Below are positions 6,311 through 13,038 of a stretch of DNA of 18,357 nucleotides, piece after piece. The notes below the pieces were generated by a model that was not told the origin of the DNA, ran no database searches, and saw only the letters and a list, made by a program, of their open reading frames with translations. The DNA is taken from contig DCTJ01000100.1 of the NCBI GenBank assembly GCA_002329545.1, forward strand, positions 1 to 18,357, given 5' to 3'. The DNA comes from Candidatus Omnitrophica bacterium UBA1443 (GTDB taxonomy: Bacteria; Omnitrophota; Omnitrophia; Omnitrophales; Aquincolibacteriaceae). Within the stretch, counting starts at the first letter, position 1. Every line of letters begins with the position of its first letter. The translations under genes were made by a program, and so were the position numbers.

Positions 6311-7634
6311 TCTGTGCCAGTAATTTAATAATATGTCGGCGTAATTTGCTTTCATCGTGGCGCACCAGGATCGTGTCGTGTCCGATGTCGGCGAGAATTA
6401 CTTTAGCGCGGGTTATTTCTCTAAAGGCCCTTTGTCGTCCGGCAAGAACTGGGCGCTGTCCAAGTTTGGCGTAACGCGCGACCGCGGATTGCGAAAACCG
6501 GGTGTTAGAAACAATCACATAATCCAGTATGTCCCGCCCGAAGGAAACAACCAGCGAGCGCACATGTTCGGCCGCGTCAAAATGAGCGGTTTCTCCGGGT
6601 TTGGTCATAAGGTTACAAAGGTAGGCCTTTTTGGCCGGCGTTTTAACGAGGGCTTTTTGAACTTCAGGAATAACAAGATTGGTGATAACGCTCGTGTAAA
6701 GATCCCCGGGACCGATCAGGATCAGGTCCGCATGAAGGAGTGAAGCATAGGCGTTGGGTTCACAGACGGCTTCGGGTTCATGCCAGATTTTTCGGATCTT
6801 CAGTGAAGGAACGCGACCTTTCCCCTCGCTGATAAGGCTTTCTCCCCTAATCACGGTTCCGTCCTCAAATTCGGCCACAATACGAGTCGAGTTTTTCGAT
6901 ATGGGAAGCACAACGCCTTGCACGTTCAGGATGTCCCCCAGCGAGCGCACCGCTTCAGCCATGGATCCCTTGATCTCGGAAAGGGCCGTCAGAAGAAGAT
7001 TGCCGACACTGTGATCTTCCAGTTCCTGCCCACGGACAAACCGGTAACGCATGAGCTCGTTCATCACAGCTGGCGCGTTGGAGAGCGCGACGAGGCTTCG
7101 GCGAATATCTCCGGGGGGCAGAACACCAAACGAAGACCGAAGTCGTCCGGAGGAACCTCCATCATCACTCATGTTGACAATGGAGGTTAAAAGAATGCCG
7201 GGAATAGTCTTGAGGGCGGTCAGAAGCGTGAAAAGCCCCGTGCCTCCGCCAAGGCAGGCCATCCTTTTTCTTCGTTCAATCATGGCACGAACCCTCAGCA
7301 CCAGCTCGCGCGGGCTGAACGGTTTGAGTATGTGATCGTTCACCCCGAGCTTGTGATATTCCCGAAGCGTTTTATAGCCCCGGAAAGTGGCAATGCAGAT
7401 CACACGGTATTGTTCCTGGCACAGACGCTTAAGATAGGCCTGGATTTTTTTTTCAGAATATCTTCCGGCAAGAAAATCCAGATCTATAACAATCATTCGA
7501 CTTCTGCGCTCCGTCCGAGGAAGCGGAGCTCCGGGAGTGATCTGATAAAAAAGAATTCCGGCCTTCAAAAATATTTCATTGAACTCCGCCAAATCCCGCC
7601 TAACTCCCACAAACAGAATCTTGTGTTGTGCCAT
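6294..7634 (-). CDS. YvcK/CofD-like protein with N-terminal degenerate receiver domain
   Basis: This 446-residue protein has two parts. Residues about 126-446 are a YvcK (gluconeogenesis factor, CofD-like) domain: glycine loop LGGGTG (128-133), NMSDDGGSSGRL (154-165), LPPGDIRR (172-179), DHSVGNLL (207-214), and GPGDLYTS (308-315). In Gram-positive bacteria YvcK binds UDP-GlcNAc and links carbon metabolism to cell-wall synthesis. Residues about 5-121 resemble a receiver domain: a beta-3 aspartate at D51 or D53 (VIDLDFLAG), T83, and K104 in ILKPFSPREL. However, the beta-1 acidic pair is replaced by VGV, so Mg2+-dependent phosphorylation is doubtful. The start is the ATG at 7634, with AGAGGA six bases upstream; a TTG at 7649 is less likely. 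It appears monocistronic. Confidence 0.9.
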   Translation of the reverse strand: MAQHKILFVGVRRDLAEFNEIFLKAGILFYQITPGAPLPRTERRSRMIVIDLDFLAGRYSEKKIQAYLKRLCQEQYRVICIATFRGYKTLREYHKLGVNDHILKPFSPRELVLRVRAMIERRKRMACLGGGTGLFTLLTALKTIPGILLTSIVNMSDDGGSSGRLRSSFGVLPPGDIRRSLVALSNAPAVMNELMRYRFVRGQELEDHSVGNLLLTALSEIKGSMAEAVRSLGDILNVQGVVLPISKNSTRIVAEFEDGTVIRGESLISEGKGRVPSLKIRKIWHEPEAVCEPNAYASLLHADLILIGPGDLYTSVITNLVIPEVQKALVKTPAKKAYLCNLMTKPGETAHFDAAEHVRSLVVSFGRDILDYVIVSNTRFSQSAVARYAKLGQRPVLAGRQRAFREITRAKVILADIGHDTILVRHDESKLRRHIIKLLAQISRAG

Positions 7635-7649
7635 TTCTTTCCTCTTCAA

Positions 7650-7863
7650 GAGTAGTCCGTTTTTCTAGCGAACTTGGTACCTCATTATGTCGTTATATCG
7701 GTTGTTGTTTATTTTTATGAAGATTTTTCTAATCGTTTGATGGGGAAATCTCGCGGAGAGAGCGCATACGTGGACAAAAAAGACTTTTCCTCTTTCTACT
7801 TGCTACTCCGGAACAGCCGTGGGAAGTAAAAATTCCCGAGCGGAGACCTTACCCGACGCACGC
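7650..7863. other. Non-coding gap upstream of the YvcK-family gene
   Basis: Apart from the first bases before the YvcK-family start, nothing convincing is seen. Two weak -10-like elements on the minus strand (TATAAC at 7692-7697, CATAAT at 7684-7689) lack good -35 partners. No protein-like frame is apparent. Confidence 0.5.
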
Positions 7864-7887
7864 AAAAATCGCCTGCCTTTTCAAGCG
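7864..7887 (-). terminator. Intrinsic terminator of tRNA-Arg
   Basis: On the minus strand CGCTTG and CAGGCG pair (six pairs, one G-T) around the loop AAAAGG, and the stem is followed by A and then TTTTT. It lies 16 bases beyond the tRNA 3' end. Confidence 0.6.
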
Positions 7888-7902
7888 GTGTTTTTCTGTG
7901 AT

Positions 7903-7976
7903 CGCGCCCGGCAGGATTTGAACCTGCAACCCTCAGCTCCGTAGGCTGATGCTCTATCCAGTTGAGCTACGGGCGC
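7903..7976 (-). tRNA. tRNA-Arg (anticodon ACG)
   Basis: The 74-nt gene has acceptor stem GCGCCCG/CGGGCGC, D-arm AGCTCAACTGGATAGAGC, anticodon stem TCAGC/GCTGA with loop CTACGGA (anticodon ACG), and T-arm GCAGGTTCAAATCCTGC. CCA is not encoded; the bases after the discriminator G are ATC. A34 should be deaminated to inosine by TadA, whose gene is at 2877-3404. It has its own likely promoter and terminator. Confidence 0.96.
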
Positions 7977-8061
7977 AAGCAACTACGTTTGCCAAATTAA
8001 AGCCTGCGACCAGCCCCGACAGTCAATCTTCCTGTCAAGAAAGACCGCCGGAAACGGGCGT

Positions 8062-8089
8062 ATTATAAGTATTTTCTTAATTATTGCAA
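8062..8089 (-). promoter_or_regulatory. Candidate promoter of tRNA-Arg
   Basis: TTGCAA (8084-8089) and a perfect TATAAT (8062-8067) on the minus strand are 16 bases apart. The predicted start is near 8056, about 80 nt before the tRNA. A TTGACA at 8033-8038 lies closer to the tRNA but has no convincing -10. Confidence 0.5.
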
Positions 8090-8194
8090 AAGATGCCTTG
8101 GGAAATTTTTTCAGATTTTGAACGCATTAGACCCGCCAGCTTGAACAAATCGGACAGACCCCCTTTGCGGAGGCGGTCACCATAAGTCAAAAAA

Positions 8195-8797
8195 TTAAAA
8201 CCATCCCCTCTTGACAACCACCATGTCTCCCGGAAGAAGTTGGTATTTGGCCCGCTCCTCATTGGCCTTCATCAACTCATTTAATTTAACCTTGATCTGC
8301 GTTTCAATCCCATTGGGGTCTCTGCGTATGATTAGAGCCGTCCGGGAAGCAAAATTGCTCAGCCCACCGGCCAAGGCAACGGCCTTGAGAGGGTCCAGAT
8401 TAATTTCATATTTGTAGCTACCTGGTCTTACAACTTCCCCGACCACATAAACCGTGGGCAATTCTGATTCGATGGTAACGTCTACTCTTGGATTTGCGAT
8501 ATAATTCTGATCAAGCTGGCGGGTGATGAGATCCCTTAACTCTTCCGGCGTCTTTCCGGCAACCTGCACTTCCCCGATGTAAGAATAGCTCATGGTTCCC
8601 GCCGAACTCACCACTATGGTGGCATTAAGATCGCTATACTTCCAAACATTGATCTTGATAGTGTCTCCGGGCTGTATCTTGCGGGACGGAATTAACCCTT
8701 CCGGATCGATCTTCCGCGCTTCCGCAAAACAGGCCAAAGGACAGCCACTACTCACAGCCATAAAACAAATCACTGCCAGTATTATTGTTTTTTTCAT
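8195..8797 (-). CDS. Wza-type polysaccharide export protein (Poly_export + SLBB)
   Basis: This 200-residue secreted protein starts with a signal peptide (MKKTIILAVICFMAVSSGC...). It may be cut after CFAEA near residue 27, or be lipidated at C19, although the lipobox is weak. Residues about 38-110 match the polysaccharide export domain: IQPGDTIKINVWKYSDL, a VSSAGTMSYSYIGEV strand pair, and LDQNYIANPRVDVTI. Residues about 113-165 form one SLBB repeat (VYVVGEVVRPGSY, DPLKAVALAGGL). It ends LLPGDMVVVKRGWF. It has one SLBB and lacks the C-terminal membrane helix of full Wza, so it resembles the short periplasmic or OM-associated exporters. The ATG at 8797 has GGAGGAT eight bases upstream and lies one base after the stop of the barrel gene, which implies translational coupling. 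Confidence 0.9.
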   Translation of the reverse strand: MKKTIILAVICFMAVSSGCPLACFAEARKIDPEGLIPSRKIQPGDTIKINVWKYSDLNATIVVSSAGTMSYSYIGEVQVAGKTPEELRDLITRQLDQNYIANPRVDVTIESELPTVYVVGEVVRPGSYKYEINLDPLKAVALAGGLSNFASRTALIIRRDPNGIETQIKVKLNELMKANEERAKYQLLPGDMVVVKRGWF

Positions 8798-8798
8798 G

Positions 8799-11102
8799 TC
8801 AGGATCCTCCAAATTGATTGATGATGGTCAGAAAAACAAAATGTTTTTTTGTGGATGTGTCGAGCGTTGAGTCTGGATCCGCTCCTTTGGAATGAAAATT
8901 TGTAAAACGGTATCCGATTTGTAAAGACATTGCTTCCGTGACCGGTTTTCGGATTGAGGTTTCAAAGGAGATCCCGTCATCTATTGAATCCCAGTCTCCA
9001 TACACTCCACTCAAAGGCTCCCTTTTAAAGTACATCCCGTTAATTTGCAATGTATAAGGCGAGTTTTGGGCTGAACCAATGCGAAACTGGCGCGAGTATC
9101 CCGCGGAGATGCTTTGAGCCCTGTAAATCTGGATAGAGTGGGTTCCCGCAACTCCTCTGGCAATTCCGGGTCGCCACCCCAGAACCTTCATCATATTATC
9201 CTGAAGCACGATATTGCTATAGTAAAAAGAAATCCTGTCTTTTTTGGTAAGTTGATAGGTCATTCCGAAATTACCTCCGAACTTATAGATGTCTTTACCG
9301 ATAATTCCCAGCTGAGAGCTACCGCGCAGTGAAATTTTTTTCGTAAGCTGATAATCCATGCCGGCATTAAAGGAATGAAAGTCTGTGGTTTTTGTTATAA
9401 TGTCGTTTCGTAGCGTACTCCTGGGAAGAGAATCATCTTTGTCCTCAAAAATATGCCGCAACGAATATTCTAAAGAAACATTGCTTCGGCGGGTCAAGGC
9501 ATAGTTAAGAGAACCCGCTAAATATCCCTCCCGGTCCCTTGATTTGTCTCCGGGTTTGCCTTCATTTCTCGAACGGGTGCGCACCATCCCCAAACTCATC
9601 CCCGCCATTAATCTTCGGGTCAGTTGATAATTTAGCCCAACCACATGCCGGGCAGTTTTGGCATCATGCGGCTTTCTGCGGAACCTTGCCACGGCATCTT
9701 GAGTAAGCTCTTTGCTGGTATAGTAATTGATCGACCCCTGGTATCCCACGGCATACCTTTTTTGAGGAAAATAACCAACACCCCAGGATGCGTTTTGATG
9801 TCGCAAACCATCGCCAAAATGGAGGTACCGATTCCCCATAGGGAAAACACGATTCGTCCGATACGCTCCCGAGAGATCCAGCACCCCAGGGCGATGATAG
9901 GCTATGGTAACATCGGGGTGCCAGACAAAGGCTCCATCTTTGGGACTTTTTTCACTGCTAAATCCATATTGGCCATCAAACTCCGTGGTATATCCCATCT
10001 TTTGGTTAATGGTGGCGCGAACATGCTTCTTCCAGTATTCCGGCGTTCCAAACTTTGGATAGCTTTCCTTGAAGACAGGAGAAATATCTGCCGGCATGCC
10101 CAACCTTCCGTCAAAAAAAGGTTTTACTTGTCGTCTATCTATTACTGCTTTTTTTTCCGCTCGAAGCTTGGCTAACTCACTCCCCGTCAACCAAGCGCCT
10201 GCCCCGGAAACCGAAGGGTCGATTCGCCCTGTCAAAAAAGACTGGTACGTTTGACTGGCTTCGTAAAATTTACCCAGCATGTCTTCCATCGAAGAAACGT
10301 CAACAGCAGGAGCCGCAATCGGCTCCTCTTCTTCCGGGCGCTCAACATCTTCCGCCGCGGAAACTTCCTCGTCCACGAAAAACTCAAGGGAAACAATATC
10401 TTCGTCTTGTTTTCTGACCTTGTTGAAGGAAACTTTCGAAGAAAAAGTTATTTCGATTTCCGCCAGGACATAATAAGGGGCCGCCAAACCAAGTAATTTG
10501 GTCGCTTCAGAATCTTCCCTGAGAGTTATGCCGCGCATAAGACCTTCTTCAAATACCATTTTTTTTCGTTGTTTCATCACCGCCGTTTGTGCGGGCCTCC
10601 AGGTAACCACGCGGCCATCATTTTCCAAAAGAGCCTGTGCCGGAGGGAGTTGTTTTTCACCGGCAATATTGAGTTTTGCGTTATCTTCAAAATTATCCCA
10701 CCACAGATCCTCCAAAACAAAAAACTCTGCTTCTTTTTCTTTTTTTTCTGGCTCTTTTATCGCTTCCTCAATAGGCGCCTCAGGTTTCTCTTCTTCAGGC
10801 TCGGCCTTTTCTTCTGCTGTTTCATCTGGCTTTTCACCTAATGCGTCGTCAGGGCTGGAAAGGGTCTCTTCTTTTTGGGTCGGTTCGCTCTTACCGACAT
10901 CTGTTGTTTTTTGTTTGCTTGTTTCCACCGTTGGGTTTAAACCGTCTGGGGACTCGCGCCGTTGCTGCGCGGAACGGATTAAAGATTTTTTTTCGTTCGC
11001 TCCCGTCTCTTCGGCAAGAGTCGCCGGAATCCACAGGAAGGCCTCTGCCGCGCACAGAATCATGAGACAACAAAACAGAAGCATTCCTTTTTTTTTGACC
11101 AT
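8799..11102 (-). CDS. Large outer-membrane beta-barrel protein with acidic linker (exopolysaccharide-associated)
   Basis: This 767-residue protein has three regions. There is a Sec signal peptide (about 1-30, MVKKKGMLLFCCLMILC..., probably cut after ATLA). Next is a long low-complexity stretch rich in Glu, Lys and Pro (about 35-127). A mixed region of unknown fold follows (about 128-345). The last 420 or so residues alternate as beta strands and resemble the putative beta-barrel porin 2 group found with exopolysaccharide export genes. Several strand-turn units share the pattern YxLT[RK][RK]: NYQLTRRL, NYALTRRS, DYQLTKKI, TYQLTKKD. It ends FVFLTIINQFGGS, without a terminal aromatic residue. 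The Wza-like gene begins one base after its stop, so both probably form one export apparatus. The ribosome site before the ATG at 11102 is weak. Confidence 0.8.
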   Translation of the reverse strand: MVKKKGMLLFCCLMILCAAEAFLWIPATLAEETGANEKKSLIRSAQQRRESPDGLNPTVETSKQKTTDVGKSEPTQKEETLSSPDDALGEKPDETAEEKAEPEEEKPEAPIEEAIKEPEKKEKEAEFFVLEDLWWDNFEDNAKLNIAGEKQLPPAQALLENDGRVVTWRPAQTAVMKQRKKMVFEEGLMRGITLREDSEATKLLGLAAPYYVLAEIEITFSSKVSFNKVRKQDEDIVSLEFFVDEEVSAAEDVERPEEEEPIAAPAVDVSSMEDMLGKFYEASQTYQSFLTGRIDPSVSGAGAWLTGSELAKLRAEKKAVIDRRQVKPFFDGRLGMPADISPVFKESYPKFGTPEYWKKHVRATINQKMGYTTEFDGQYGFSSEKSPKDGAFVWHPDVTIAYHRPGVLDLSGAYRTNRVFPMGNRYLHFGDGLRHQNASWGVGYFPQKRYAVGYQGSINYYTSKELTQDAVARFRRKPHDAKTARHVVGLNYQLTRRLMAGMSLGMVRTRSRNEGKPGDKSRDREGYLAGSLNYALTRRSNVSLEYSLRHIFEDKDDSLPRSTLRNDIITKTTDFHSFNAGMDYQLTKKISLRGSSQLGIIGKDIYKFGGNFGMTYQLTKKDRISFYYSNIVLQDNMMKVLGWRPGIARGVAGTHSIQIYRAQSISAGYSRQFRIGSAQNSPYTLQINGMYFKREPLSGVYGDWDSIDDGISFETSIRKPVTEAMSLQIGYRFTNFHSKGADPDSTLDTSTKKHFVFLTIINQFGGS

Positions 11103-11300
11103 TTTTGAAATCTCTGCCTATAAGTGAGTTAACGTTACCGTTTCTCCCGTAAAATATGTCGTCCTCGTGAGAAAGAGACTGTCTCACAACTCAAAGCCAT
11201 GGACCCACACCTGGTTGCTAGAGACAACCCACCCTTGCGCTTTTTTATCGGCATGTCTTAACAGGAGGTTAAGAAAAGAGTTAGTTCAGCGCTCGTAAAA

Positions 11301-11317
11301 GGCAAATGATCATTGCC
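11301..11317 (-). terminator. Palindromic hairpin, possible weak terminator
   Basis: On the minus strand GGCAATGATCATTTGCC can fold nearly end to end with one bulged base, and TTTTACG follows. It is more than 300 bp beyond the EamA stop, so what it terminates is unclear. It could equally be a protein-binding palindrome. Confidence 0.3.
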
Positions 11318-11470
11318 TCTTCTTGTTTTCCTCGTTTGTAAAGAGAAGCGCAGGGCTACGGGAAGGTCGAAGCTCAGACTAACGGCAGAATGTCTACTTC
11401 TGACAAAATGGCAAAAACAAGTGACGTTTTAACGAGATAGGTTTGCGAAGGGAAATAGTAGCGGTTTGTC

Positions 11471-11490
11471 ATTGACACCAGTTAAACCCT
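11471..11490 (+). repeat. Degenerate copy A of the TTGAC...AACCCT motif
   Basis: ATTGACACCAGTTAAACCCT aligns with copy B at 12332-12351. The bases before it (AGCGGTTTGTC) also resemble those before copy B (GGCGGCTTGTC), so the similarity covers about 32 bases with roughly three quarters identity. Confidence 0.45.
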
Positions 11491-11630
11491 GTAATCTCTT
11501 GAAATACCGCCTCTTATCAAAATCCACTATAAGCATGGCATGAACCAGATGATCGATTCAGATGAACTCGTGTTCAACAAACCCACAAAATCTAAAGCGC
11601 TTATAACCCCGGAACCTTATTACAACTACG

Positions 11631-12050
11631 TTATTTAAAAATAATAATCAACGCGCCGCTTGTAATCAGGCAAATCCCCAGCCATTGATAAACACCTAAC
11701 CGTTCCCCCAAGAATAGCATCGATAAAACCACTGCGAATACCAGACTTAATTTGTCAATTGGGGCAACTAACGAAGCGGGGCCAGCCTGCAGTGCCCTAA
11801 AATAGCAAAGCCATGAAAGACCGGTAGTAATCCCTGAAGCAATCAAAAAAATCAAACCATGTTTATCTATCAGTAACGGATTCTTCCATTCCCTGCGAAT
11901 AAAAACAATCACGCCCAAAAAAACGATGATAACGATCGTCCTGATAAATGTGGCCAGGTTGGAAGAAATATTTTTCACTCCGACCTTTGCCAACACAGCT
12001 GTCATGCCCGCAAAAAGAGCTGACAAAATAGCAAATATTTTCCAGCTCAT
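11631..12050 (-). CDS. Single-domain EamA/DMT family transporter
   Basis: This 139-residue membrane protein has one EamA domain with about five hydrophobic spans: FAILSALFAGMTAVLAKVGV, FIRTIVIIVFLGVIVFI, LIFLIASGITTGLSWLCYF, LVAPIDKLSLVFAVVLSMLFL and WLGICLITSGALIIIF. The motifs FRALQAGPASLVAPIDKLS and LGERLGVYQWLGICLI are typical of drug/metabolite transporters. One-domain members of about 140 residues are a recognised form and work as dimers, so this is not obviously truncated. The start is the ATG at 12050 with AGGAG seven bases upstream; the longer frame to 12119 adds a charged, non-membrane leader. The substrate is unknown. It lies downstream of tRNA-Ser(GCU) on the same strand. Confidence 0.86.
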   Translation of the reverse strand: MSWKIFAILSALFAGMTAVLAKVGVKNISSNLATFIRTIVIIVFLGVIVFIRREWKNPLLIDKHGLIFLIASGITTGLSWLCYFRALQAGPASLVAPIDKLSLVFAVVLSMLFLGERLGVYQWLGICLITSGALIIIFK

Positions 12051-12158
12051 TCCTGGTCTCCTTTTATCCTTACCACGCCTTTGCAAGGCAAAGTTCGTAT
12101 CCCTTCTACTCGAGTCCAAACGCTAGTGGGTTCTCAACGGAAGGGTTTATCGAAAATC

Positions 12159-12254
12159 TGGCGGAGGGGGGGGGATTTGAACCCCCGGTACCAGCTTTCA
12201 CTAGTACAGCGGTTTAGCAAACCGCCGCCTTAAACCGGGCTCGGCCACCCCTCC
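12159..12254 (-). tRNA. tRNA-Ser (anticodon GCU)
   Basis: The 96-nt class II tRNA has acceptor GGAGGGG/CCCCTCC, discriminator G and an encoded CCA. The anticodon arm is GCGGT-TTGCTAA-ACCGC (anticodon GCT at plus 12216-12218). The long variable arm is GTACTAG/CTGGTAC and the T-arm is GGGGGTTCAAATCCCCC. It decodes AGU and AGC. The bases following CCA (GATTT) are the same as those after tRNA-Ser(UGA). Confidence 0.95.
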
Positions 12255-12270
12255 ATAAAACTTATCCTAC

Positions 12271-12289
12271 AGGCCCTAGGGCAGGGCCT
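12271..12289 (-). repeat. GC-rich hairpin just upstream of tRNA-Ser(GCU)
   Basis: AGGCCCT and AGGGCCT form a 7-bp stem around a 5-nt loop, 16 bases before the tRNA 5' end. No T-run follows on the minus strand. It might be a 5' leader structure or the end of the HNH transcript. Confidence 0.4.
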
Positions 12290-12331
12290 ATATCAACGCA
12301 CAACGCACGCTCAAATAAATGGCGGCTTGTC

Positions 12332-12351
12332 GTTGACGGCAGGCGAACCCT
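12332..12351 (+). repeat. Copy B of the inward-facing motif, left side of the Bro-N/HNH segment
   Basis: GTTGACGG followed by CAGGCGAACCCT. It matches copy C (13921-13941, minus) at 19 of 21 aligned positions and points in the opposite direction, so the two bracket the Bro-N/HNH pair as imperfect inverted repeats. The 8-mer AATGGCGG lies just outside at 12318-12325. Confidence 0.6.
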
Positions 12352-12429
12352 ATATCCCCAAGAGATTCAACTACTTGTGAAAATAACTGCTCACAAAGGT
12401 AGGCGCGGATTCGTCTATTTTAGCTAAGC

Positions 12430-13038
12430 TTACTGTTGTTTCCTCTCCCGAATACTTTTCAACAAAAAAGGGGCAGCTTCTTCGTATGTCTTCCCAGACT
12501 TTATGGCGTTGCAAACCAAACAGCAAGTCTTTAAATTATTTTTGTTATGCCCGCCACCTTTGCATTGAGGGATTAAATGATCGAGAGTGGCGTTCTTATC
12601 AGTAACCTTGTCGCCACAATAATGACAAAGCCATTTATCGCGATCAAAAATTTCTTTTCTCTTTTCTGGGTCATTAAAAAAATCTTCTTCTTTCTGTTCC
12701 GCAGTTACAACAAGCTTTTCTTTAACTAAGGGAATATCCTCTGGCAAGGAAATTGAATAGAGCGTCCCCTCTCGATTAGTATCGCCAATCCTTATGCACC
12801 CCTTTTCCTTTAATCCCTTTAATAGCTCGGTAACATGGGAGAAAGCTGTCGATTGGCTACGAGAACTCCCCAAATTTCCCCCTATAGTTCTTTTTCCAAT
12901 TCTAATATCGCAAGATCCGTTCTTTACGAATGAATTCCGCAAAAGAAAAATATACAATGTCGCCTCATAAGGCGTAAGCGCTGGCATTAAATAATCCGTG
13001 AACTGTTCAAATACTTTTTGGACATCAAACTTTGTCAT
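12430..13038 (-). CDS. HNH endonuclease-like protein with N-terminal helix-turn-helix region
   Basis: This 202-residue protein carries a C-terminal HNH module: C138-x2-C141 (CHYCG), D153-H154 (LDHLIPQ), N167/N168 (KNNLK) and C173-x2-C176-N (LVCNAIKSG). This is the zinc-supported beta-beta-alpha-metal nuclease core, and the key residues look intact. Residues about 10-100 look like a winged-helix or replication/MarR-type DNA-binding region: FTDYLMPALTPYEATLYIFLLRNSF, then IGKRTIGGNLG and LKEKGCIRIGDTNREGTLYSISLP. A charged linker joins them. The ATG overlaps the stop of the upstream Bro-N gene (ATGA), so both are made from one transcript. The target is unknown: it may be phage-derived, a defence or mobility nuclease, or regulatory. 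The segment is visibly more AT-rich than serS or gyrA. Confidence 0.85.
   Translation of the reverse strand: MTKFDVQKVFEQFTDYLMPALTPYEATLYIFLLRNSFVKNGSCDIRIGKRTIGGNLGSSRSQSTAFSHVTELLKGLKEKGCIRIGDTNREGTLYSISLPEDIPLVKEKLVVTAEQKEEDFFNDPEKRKEIFDRDKWLCHYCGDKVTDKNATLDHLIPQCKGGGHNKNNLKTCCLVCNAIKSGKTYEEAAPFLLKSIRERKQQ

Larger units (their letters stand above)
11103..11630. other. 528-base non-coding stretch with several hairpins
   Basis: There is no convincing gene. Two clear inverted repeats are seen. TCTTAAC/GTTAAGA is a 7-bp stem with loop AGGAG (11256-11274; on the minus strand the loop is CTCCT). The other is the near-palindrome GGCAAATGATCATTGCC (11301-11317), which on the minus strand is followed by TTTTAC. 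A minus-strand stem GTGAGA/TCTCAC occurs at about 11167-11188. Much of the right part could be the leader of the barrel gene starting at 11102. No clear promoter was found. Confidence 0.45.

Noticed and set aside
10498..11127. Plus-strand frame of 209 residues rich in Ser and Phe
   Set aside because: It is the antisense shadow of the Glu/Lys-rich linker of the barrel gene; low-complexity coding DNA often leaves long open frames on the other strand.
11135..11254. Minus-strand 39-codon frame MPIKKRKGG...
   Set aside because: No ribosome site, no similarity to a known leader peptide, and the composition could be chance; mentioned only within the leader finding.
11471..11476. TTGACA at copy A as a -35 box
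   Set aside because: No -10 hexamer is found at 16-18 bases, and copies B and C do not keep a promoter-like arrangement.
12159..12170. The G-run (nine G) beside tRNA-Ser(GCU) as a separate element
   Set aside because: It is simply the tRNA acceptor and T-stem read from the other strand.
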